Source: UBA4582 sp013204195
Lineage (GTDB): Bacteria > Pseudomonadota > Gammaproteobacteria > Pseudomonadales > Azotimanducaceae
Direction of reading: 5' to 3'
DNA length: 64,000 nucleotides
Assembly: GCA_963925735.1 (NCBI GenBank)
Contig: CAWUUH010000003.1
Location: forward strand, 41,147-105,146
Positions 59,329 to 64,000 of the stretch are shown here, in pieces (within the stretch, counting starts at the first letter, position 1; every line of letters begins with the position of its first letter). The notes beneath the pieces are model-generated. The model saw only the letters and a list, made by a program, of their open reading frames with translations. It ran no database searches and had not been told where the DNA came from. A program made the translations under genes and the position numbers.

Positions 59329-60111
59329 ATGCCAGACTCCGAGCAAGATGTACTTTTATGCACCACCCAGGATCACGTCACCACCGTCAGCCTCAATCGG
59401 CCGAAGCAACTCAACGCCCTGTCAAATGCCTTACGGGCGGCGATCACCAATACATTTTTGCGCCTGCGCGACGATGATGAGACTCGCGTCATTATCCTCA
59501 CCGGCATAGGCCGCGGCTTCTCAGCCGGTCTCGACCTAAAAGAGCTGGGCCAGGCCGGCCTGCGCAGCGGTGTCTCCAGTGCCGACCTGCATAGCGCCGT
59601 CACTGGCGTGGGCAAACCTATCATCGCTGCGATCAACGGCTTTGCCATCACCGGCGGCTTTGAACTGGCGCTGATGTGCGACATCCTCATTGCCTCCACA
59701 GAAGCACGGTTCGCTGACACCCATGTACGCATGGGGGTGGTCCCCGGCTGGGGTTTATCCCAGCGACTCGCCCGCTTGATCGGCGCCTCGCGCGCCAAAG
59801 AGCTGAGCTTCAGCGGCAATTATCTGGATGCGGCAACGGCGGAACGCTGGGGTCTGGTAAACCGGGTGTTGCCTGCCGATGAATTGCTCAACCATTGCCA
59901 GCAACTGGCAATCGATATCTGCAGTGCCGACCCATTAACGCTGCAGACGGTGCACCAGTTGATCGATTATGGCTGCCAGCACAGCCTCGCAGAAGGCCTG
60001 CTAGAGGAGCAAAAACGCAGTATCGCCCACACCGGTGACGTTAGCGCCAACAAGTTAGAGGCCCGACGACTGAACGTTCAGGCCCGAGGCCGAGCCCAAC
60101 AGTCAGACTAA
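59329..60111 (+). CDS. enoyl-CoA hydratase/isomerase (crotonase) family protein with one catalytic Glu replaced
   Basis: 260-aa crotonase-fold protein. The CoA-binding and oxyanion blocks are G-R-G-F-S-A-G-L-D-L and A-I-N-G-F-A-I-T-G-G-F-E-L-A. The Glu matching Glu144 of rat hydratase is present (Glu112), but the position of Glu164 is His132 (A-D-T-H-V-R-M-G), with the exact spacing of 20. It may therefore not be an ordinary syn-hydratase; hydrolase, isomerase or non-catalytic roles are possible. It lies downstream of the SDR gene. Confidence 0.88.
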   Translation: MPDSEQDVLLCTTQDHVTTVSLNRPKQLNALSNALRAAITNTFLRLRDDDETRVIILTGIGRGFSAGLDLKELGQAGLRSGVSSADLHSAVTGVGKPIIAAINGFAITGGFELALMCDILIASTEARFADTHVRMGVVPGWGLSQRLARLIGASRAKELSFSGNYLDAATAERWGLVNRVLPADELLNHCQQLAIDICSADPLTLQTVHQLIDYGCQHSLAEGLLEEQKRSIAHTGDVSANKLEARRLNVQARGRAQQSD

Positions 60112-60134
60112 ACTGGCGGCGCGTCACCAACCGG

Positions 60135-60719
60135 TTATTTGAGGTGGTGGTGCTCGTTCAGGGTAATCACCGTCTTGTCGCCGCCACTGGACGCCATAAA
60201 CCGATTAATACTGGTGTAGTTTGGGTTGAAGAACAGTCGCGGCGCGAAACCGATAACATGGGCCGCCCACACATTGATCACACCGCCATGACAAGTCACC
60301 GCGACCCGCTTTCCTGGGTTGTCGGTGATGATTTGCTCAAGGCTGGCACAGACGTTCTGGGCAAACTTCGGAAAGTCAGCGTCGGTCTCACCCTGCATCA
60401 AACGCAGCCAGCGGGGATAATCCAACTCCTTGAGCTGCTCGGTGGGAATATAATGACCCGACTGCTGATCGTACTCAGCCACGCCTTCACAGATCTCAAT
60501 GGTTAAGCCCGACTGACCTGATAGCGGCTCTGCCGTCTGGTAGGCGCGCTGCATTGGACTGGAATACAAACGGTCGATATTTTCGTGCTGCAACCAGTCG
60601 GCCACCTTCTGCGCTTGAGTCAGACCAATCTCTGACAAAGGTGGATTCGCAGGAGAACCATCTTGCTTGACCACTTTTTCTGGCAAACCATGCCGGATTA
60701 ATACCAACTCCATCTTCAA
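60135..60719 (-). CDS. histidine phosphatase family protein (phosphoglycerate-mutase-like)
   Basis: 194 aa. The phosphohistidine motif is L-I-R-H-G near the N-terminus, with the second Arg in Y-S-S-P-M-Q-R-A-Y-Q-T-A-E, an acidic Glu in E-G-V-A-E-Y and the second His in V-T-C-H-G-G-V. It is a cofactor-independent phosphatase of unknown substrate. It is convergent with the crotonase gene and separated from exbD by a terminator. Confidence 0.88.
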   Translation of the reverse strand: MKMELVLIRHGLPEKVVKQDGSPANPPLSEIGLTQAQKVADWLQHENIDRLYSSPMQRAYQTAEPLSGQSGLTIEICEGVAEYDQQSGHYIPTEQLKELDYPRWLRLMQGETDADFPKFAQNVCASLEQIITDNPGKRVAVTCHGGVINVWAAHVIGFAPRLFFNPNYTSINRFMASSGGDKTVITLNEHHHLK

Positions 60720-60821
60720 CCTCCATTCATCACACTAACATAAAATCGTTAACCGACACCTAAGCGCACAGTTAACAGTGACGCCCGGCAAGCCAATATA
60801 AAACCAGGTTTAAAACAAAAA

Positions 60822-60845
60822 AAAGCCCCGCATAAGCGAGGCTTT
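60822..60845 (-). terminator. intrinsic terminator of the exbD transcript
   Basis: AAAGCCCCGC, loop ATAA, GCGAGGCTTT form a 10-bp stem with one mismatch. Read on the minus strand it is followed by a T-run of eight, then GTTTT. It lies 126 bases after the exbD stop; the bases between hold nothing recognisable. Confidence 0.8.
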
Positions 60846-60970
60846 CTTGTGTCCAAGGACTGGCACTGCGTGTCTGGTACCTACGGACATCAAGGGCATA
60901 CCCACAATATGGGACATAACCCCGCAGACGCTAACCAGAAGGTCAGGTCCACCATTCACGCCCACAAGTT

Positions 60971-61375
60971 TTAACTGGCGGCGATTGAGACGCTGTAAAC
61001 GCCTGCCTGGCGAGCCGAGTCCATTACATGCACCAAGGTCTCCGTGGTGCTGTCCGTGTGGGGCTGAACCACAACCGGTGCATCTGGGTTCTCAGCATGC
61101 AGGCGCTCAATGTTCGCCCGTACTGCTCTGAAATCCACATCTCGACCACGAATACGAATACGATCTCGATTGGTGATCTGAACCACGATGCTCTGCTTGT
61201 CAGCGTCTTGGACATTCTGATTCTTGTCTGGGCTATTCACATCGAGGCCGATCTCTTTAACGAACGTTGCCGTCACGATAAAAAAGATCAACATAATAAA
61301 TACGACGTCGAGCATCGGCGTCAAGTCGATCTCGTCTTCTTCTGGCTGTCCGCCTTTACCTAGTAACCTGCGCAA
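60971..61375 (-). CDS. exbD: ExbD/TolR-type biopolymer transport protein
   Basis: 134 aa with a single N-terminal helix. The proton-channel Asp is in L-T-P-M-L-D-V-V-F-I-M-L-I-F-F. The periplasmic domain ends in the typical V-M-D-S-A-R-Q-A-G-V. It energises outer-membrane transport together with ExbB and TonB, but neither gene is next to it; the RAYT gene lies 88 bp upstream on the same strand. It is an orphan in this window, or was separated from an exbB partner. Confidence 0.9.
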   Translation of the reverse strand: MRRLLGKGGQPEEDEIDLTPMLDVVFIMLIFFIVTATFVKEIGLDVNSPDKNQNVQDADKQSIVVQITNRDRIRIRGRDVDFRAVRANIERLHAENPDAPVVVQPHTDSTTETLVHVMDSARQAGVYSVSIAAS

Positions 61376-61463
61376 TGTTCAAACTCCTGGCTCAACGCTA
61401 TTGCGGGCAAGCATACAGTGACTTTGATTGGTTTTAAAGCACCACAGAGCGCTAATTTAACCC

Positions 61464-62333
61464 TCATTTGTCAGCAGCTTGCAGACCACGCCAAGATTGC
61501 TGGCTAATGACCTTGCTGACCGTCGTGTAATGCAGACCCAGGGCGCCACCAATTTCCATCAATGTATACGAATGGTCGAGATGGGCCCGGCAGATTAGCT
61601 CGTTGCGATCGACCCGGCTTTTGTCCTGAATGTTCTTGAACAGGGCTGGCAGGCTGCGTCGACGCCCCACTTTCTTCGGTCCGCGCTTAGCCAGCTTCTC
61701 GCCCAGCAGGATGGGTTGCATCTCATTAACAAACTGAGTTGATCCCAGCAAAACCTGCGCACTGCGATGGTCCAGCGGCGATTCGGCACCAACACCCGCC
61801 ATCACATAATCACGATATTGTTGCGGCAAGTCAGCCGAGTCGTCGAACAGCCCGACACGGGTTTCAGTATGCAACCAGCCCGGGGTTTTGACTAAGCCCA
61901 CAGCGGCCTTAAAACTGCTCCAACGATATTTGTGAGGCGCAGCGCTGACACCGACTCTGACAGGATTCAGCTCAACGTGACGACACAAGGGCAACAGGTA
62001 GCCTTTCGCTTCAAACAATATGCTTTTAAAACGCCCCTGGAATAACGGGCCTTCCTGGCCATGGCGACGATTATAATGTTGCGTATAGACACCATTAAGT
62101 TGGCGCATACCTTTTGACAAATTCGCTTGGGGGCACTCAACCACCAAATGATAGTGGCTCTCCATCAAGACATAGCTATGGACTAACCAGCCAAATTTGG
62201 CGACGACGCTCTCGATAATATTGAGGAATGCGGTGCGGTCTTTATCATCAACGAATGCATTTTGCTCGCGGTTTCCCTTGCTCGTCACATGATAGTGAGC
62301 GCCGGGGAATTCGATGCGAACAGGTCTTGACAT
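61464..62333 (-). CDS. REP-associated tyrosine transposase (RAYT) family protein
   Basis: 289 aa from the ATG at 62333 (a GTG at 62375 would add 14 residues). N-terminal Y1 transposase domain of the IS200/IS605 type: M-S-R-P-V-R-I-E-F-P-G-A-H-Y-H-V-T, the HUH pair in S-H-Y-H-L-V-V, and the candidate nucleophile Tyr in N-G-V-Y-T-Q-H-Y-N-R-R-H. G-P-L-F-Q-G-R-F-K and Y-R-W-S-S are the usual RAYT blocks. A C-terminal DnaA-like helix-turn-helix (L-M-E-I-G-G-A-L-G-L-H-Y-T-T-V-S-K) follows. Such genes are domesticated and mobilise REP palindromes rather than themselves. No clear REP element is visible beside it. Confidence 0.9.
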   Translation of the reverse strand: MSRPVRIEFPGAHYHVTSKGNREQNAFVDDKDRTAFLNIIESVVAKFGWLVHSYVLMESHYHLVVECPQANLSKGMRQLNGVYTQHYNRRHGQEGPLFQGRFKSILFEAKGYLLPLCRHVELNPVRVGVSAAPHKYRWSSFKAAVGLVKTPGWLHTETRVGLFDDSADLPQQYRDYVMAGVGAESPLDHRSAQVLLGSTQFVNEMQPILLGEKLAKRGPKKVGRRRSLPALFKNIQDKSRVDRNELICRAHLDHSYTLMEIGGALGLHYTTVSKVISQQSWRGLQAADK

Positions 62334-62845
62334 AAATCGATTACTTTTCGTTAATTTCGTCTTGTTATTATTCACTGTCTATAGCTATTCACCGTCTATA
62401 GCCACATCAGACGGCAACCTTCGAGCAATTTAAAGGTTGCTAGTCAGCGCTCAGATTCTCGTGACACCATTGCGCTGTTTGGGAACAGAATGCGTAAACG
62501 GACTGAGATAGTACATCGACAGCGACTACGCAACAACCCTGATTTCACCTCAATACAACGGCAATCGACAAATAAAGCGCTTCACGCCTGTGGCTGAGAT
62601 TTATGTCAAAGCTACTTGACGAATCCATCGATCTGTTAGTACCTTGGTGACTACCTCAGTGACGCACAGCGAATCAATGACTTGGGCGCTAATTGGCGTT
62701 CGAGCAGACATAACCGAATGTGAACTGGCATTAATATTTAGAACGTCACTGACATTTCCAGACAACCTAACGTACTGTTTTAATCTAAAGGTAAGTCTGA
62801 AAGTTTTTCTTAAAAAAATATCATGCAAGCAAACAGGAGAACCAC
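62334..62845. other. 512-bp gap between the RAYT and dehydratase genes
   Basis: No convincing gene. It contains the 17-bp duplication and an 8-bp inverted repeat GCAACCTT (62414-62421) / AAGGTTGC (62433-62440) that could be a RAYT-related palindrome. It ends in an AT-rich stretch (62780-62830) leading to the AGGAG ribosome site of the dehydratase gene. An open frame at 62601-62828 (-) lacks coding character. Confidence 0.4.
62369..62402. repeat. 17-bp tandem duplication upstream of the RAYT gene
   Basis: TATTCACTGTCTATAGC (62369-62385) is followed at once by a copy with a single T-to-C change (62386-62402). Confidence 0.8.
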
Positions 62846-63358
62846 ATGGCGGCAGATAAATTTCCGATCCAATCTGGACACATCATGATGTTCGCGCGGG
62901 CGGTAGGCGATGCGAACGCTATTTATTACGACGAAGACTATGCCAAGACCACGGAACCCGGGGCGATCATTGCGCCGCCGACGTTTGTCCAGTCCAGCGC
63001 ACAGTTTGACCCAAACTATTTCCTGCGCCCCAAGATCGGTGAAGAGTGGTTCGGTTCAGCCAAGGGCCCAACAGGTATTACTAAGCGTGAAACCAGCGGT
63101 GGTGGCGGTAGCGGTGGCGGCTTACATGCCGAGCAACATTACGTGTATCACCGAACCCCCAAGGCTGGCGACGTGTTGACCTCCACCACCAAGCCTGGCA
63201 AGTCTTGGGAAAAGGAAGGTAAACGCGGCGGCAAGTTGTCTTTCAGTGAAACCGTCACCGAATACCGCGACCAAAATGGCGAATTGATCGTCACAGCTAC
63301 GGGCTTAGGTGTGCGCACGGAACGACCAGCCACCAGCGCCGACGATACAGCCAAGTAG
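62846..63358 (+). CDS. MaoC-like dehydratase N-terminal-type subunit (HadA-like)
   Basis: 170-aa single hotdog protein of the MaoC_dehydrat_N (FAS1_DH) family. Blocks are F-A-R-A-V-G-D-A-N-A-I-Y-Y-D-E-D-Y-A, I-I-A-P-P-T-F and a late G-L-H-A-E-Q-H-Y-V-Y-H-R-T-P-K-A-G-D-V-L. It lacks the catalytic Asp...His pair in the D-x4-H form, so it should be the substrate-shaping subunit of a heterodimer with the next gene. It carries a glycine-rich run S-G-G-G-G-S-G-G-G at residues 84-92. An AGGAG ribosome site precedes the start. Confidence 0.85.
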   Translation: MAADKFPIQSGHIMMFARAVGDANAIYYDEDYAKTTEPGAIIAPPTFVQSSAQFDPNYFLRPKIGEEWFGSAKGPTGITKRETSGGGGSGGGLHAEQHYVYHRTPKAGDVLTSTTKPGKSWEKEGKRGGKLSFSETVTEYRDQNGELIVTATGLGVRTERPATSADDTAK

Positions 63359-63374
63359 GCATAGGGGAATAAAC

Positions 63375-63794
63375 ATGACATTGAAAGCCAGTGATTTAAA
63401 AGTGGGCGACACCTACAGCGAAGAAGTTTGCCGTAACCTGTCAAGAACTCAGATCGTTCAATATGCCGGCGCCTCAGGCGACTATAACCCCCTGCACTCC
63501 GATGAGATCTTTACGACTCAGATTGCCGGGTATCCTTCCGTGTTCGCCCACGGCATGTTGACCATGGGTATGACCGGTCGAATGTTGACCAACTATGTGG
63601 GCGACGGGCGACTAACCCGCTATGGCGTACGCTTCACTTCCCAGGTGTTCCCTGGTGCAACGCTGACCGCAACGGCGACGATTACCGCCATTCATGAAGA
63701 AGCGGGCGTCAAGATCGCCGATATGGATATCGTCACCACCGATGAGGCTGGCACCAAAGTCCTGACCGGTTCTGCCGCTGCCCGCCTCGACTAG
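63375..63794 (+). CDS. MaoC-like (R)-specific dehydratase, catalytic subunit (HadB-like)
   Basis: 139 aa from the ATG at 63375, with AGGGGA 7 bases upstream; the longer open frame is a shadow of the previous gene. A single hotdog domain with the hydratase-2 motif A-S-G-D-Y-N-P-L-H supplies the catalytic Asp and His, and F-A-H-G-M-L-T-M-G-M follows. Together with the preceding gene (16 bp gap) it forms a split (R)-3-hydroxyacyl-CoA/ACP dehydratase like mycobacterial HadAB or the steroid-pathway ChsH pairs. The acyl substrate is unknown. Confidence 0.88.
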   Translation: MTLKASDLKVGDTYSEEVCRNLSRTQIVQYAGASGDYNPLHSDEIFTTQIAGYPSVFAHGMLTMGMTGRMLTNYVGDGRLTRYGVRFTSQVFPGATLTATATITAIHEEAGVKIADMDIVTTDEAGTKVLTGSAAARLD

Positions 63795-63857
63795 ATACAC
63801 AGCTGCCTTACACAGCTACCCTAGACAACGACCCTACACAACGACCAAGGGTCTAAC
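63795..63857. repeat. short direct repeats after the dehydratase stop
   Basis: TACACAGCT followed by GCC or ACC occurs twice near 63796-63822, then ACAACGACC occurs twice near 63825-63846. This is another patch of short tandem duplication directly behind a stop codon. Confidence 0.6.
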
Positions 63858-63882
63858 GGGTAACGCCACTTCGGCGTTACCC
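63858..63882 (+). terminator. hairpin downstream of the dehydratase operon
   Basis: GGGTAACGCC-ACTTC-GGCGTTACCC, a perfect 10-bp stem with a 5-base loop, 63 bases after the dehydratase stop and 43 bases before the next start. No T-run follows (ATTAACATTA). Confidence 0.55.
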
Positions 63883-63925
63883 ATTAACATTAGCCCTTCA
63901 TTACCCCCTATTAAAGGAGCACCAC

Positions 63926-64000
63926 ATGCCGCAACAGGTTGATTGGTATTATTATCGCGCTGGCTGAACGACTTGCACCAAAGTCGCCAAGTTTTTGGAG
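63926..64000 (+). CDS. candidate ArsC/Spx-like thioredoxin-fold selenoprotein (cut by window edge)
   Basis: An AAAGGAG ribosome site lies 7 bases before the ATG. The frame reads M-P-Q-Q-V-D-W-Y-Y-Y-R-A-G, then TGA at 63965-63967, then T-T-C-T-K-V-A-K-F-L-E to the last base. The part after the TGA is the expected continuation of an ArsC/Spx-like redox motif (CxxCxKxxxFL), and TGA replaces the first cysteine, giving UxxC. TGA can encode selenocysteine when a hairpin follows. Here CCAAA (63978-63982) can pair with TTTGG (63994-63998) around an 11-base loop starting with G, 16 bases after the TGA, close to the bacterial SECIS pattern. The alternatives are a nonsense mutation of a TGC codon or a meaningless 13-codon frame. 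Confidence 0.55.

Noticed and set aside
62601..62828. 75-aa minus-strand open frame in the long gap
   Set aside because: No ribosome site, no family similarity and irregular base composition; left as intergenic.
63968..63986. First hairpin after the TGA (CGACTT/AAGTCG) as the SECIS element
   Set aside because: Its loop begins only 8 bases after the TGA, closer than known bacterial SECIS loops; the second fold fits better.

Overview
The window looks like an ordinary chromosome segment of a free-living, probably marine, gammaproteobacterium. The evidence is the gene families (single-domain LepB, Prc, FkpA/Mip-type FKBP, DjlA, YceI with cytochrome b561, RibBX, GlcDEF, DUF2959 lipoprotein, Xni, TRAP transporters), moderately GC-rich coding sequence, short intergenic gaps and many 1-14 bp start/stop overlaps. 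The genus cannot be named from this sequence. I see no rRNA, tRNA, CRISPR array, prophage or plasmid backbone. The only mobile-type gene is a REP-associated tyrosine transposase (RAYT) relative at 61464-62333.

Layout. 1-7000: 3' part of threonine ammonia-lyase, signal peptidase I, a small membrane protein, an HSL-type esterase, an FKBP prolyl isomerase and the tail-specific protease Prc, followed by two short tandem-repeat patches. 7160-15470: an iodotyrosine-deiodinase-like nitroreductase, Lon, an FMN 2-hydroxyacid dehydrogenase with a coupled membrane protein, and the operon manB - alpha/beta hydrolase - djlA. 15600-23000: an Xni-like nuclease, a YcaQ-type glycosylase, an acyl-CoA synthetase, a 73-aa protein, cytochrome b561 with YceI, an SRAP (HMCES) protein and an aldo/keto reductase. 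23000-29000: an ornithine-carbamoyltransferase relative with altered amine-binding motifs, the glycolate oxidase operon glcDEF, and divergent ribBX. 29200-36750: YqaE, a DUF2959 lipoprotein, an orphan oligopeptide-type binding protein, a histone-deacetylase-like hydrolase, a GAF/HD-GYP protein, TesB and an MBL hydrolase. 36800-45700: a paired acyl-CoA dehydrogenase operon, an AstE-like deacylase, an MscS channel, soxCD, a DsbA-fold isomerase and a GST. 46000-53130: a heterodimeric ABC exporter, a rhodanese, a gamma-glutamyltransferase and a GAF-GGDEF cyclase. 53400-57200: a complete TRAP transporter with its TatT lipoprotein. 57400-64000: PlsC, an SDR, a crotonase, a histidine phosphatase, an orphan ExbD, the RAYT, a two-subunit MaoC-type dehydratase, and a gene that starts 75 bp before the window edge and reads into an in-frame TGA.

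Functionally the window is rich in acyl-CoA and lipid metabolism: acyl-CoA synthetase, two paired acyl-CoA dehydrogenases, crotonase, SDR, MaoC-type dehydratases, TesB and PlsC. It also has organic-acid use (GlcDEF, lactate-type dehydrogenase, TRAP transporter), envelope quality control (LepB, FKBP, Prc, Lon, DjlA) and a cyclic-di-GMP synthase/hydrolase pair with related GAF sensors.

The most notable item is the last gene (63926 to the edge). It has a strong ribosome binding site and reads M-P-Q-Q-V-D-W-Y-Y-Y-R-A-G, then TGA, then T-T-C-T-K-V-A-K-F-L-E, so the TGA sits exactly where an ArsC/Spx-like redox protein has its first CxxC cysteine. The RNA just after the TGA can fold into a hairpin resembling a bacterial SECIS element. 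It is best read as a candidate selenoprotein cut by the window edge. Other items worth a second look are the conserved E/Y/K deiodinase triad in the nitroreductase, the carbamoyltransferase with HCLP changed to HDMP and a terminator immediately before its ribosome binding site, the HD-GYP protein with about 160 inserted residues, the complementary degenerate sites of the ABC exporter pair, and the TatT-TRAP operon.
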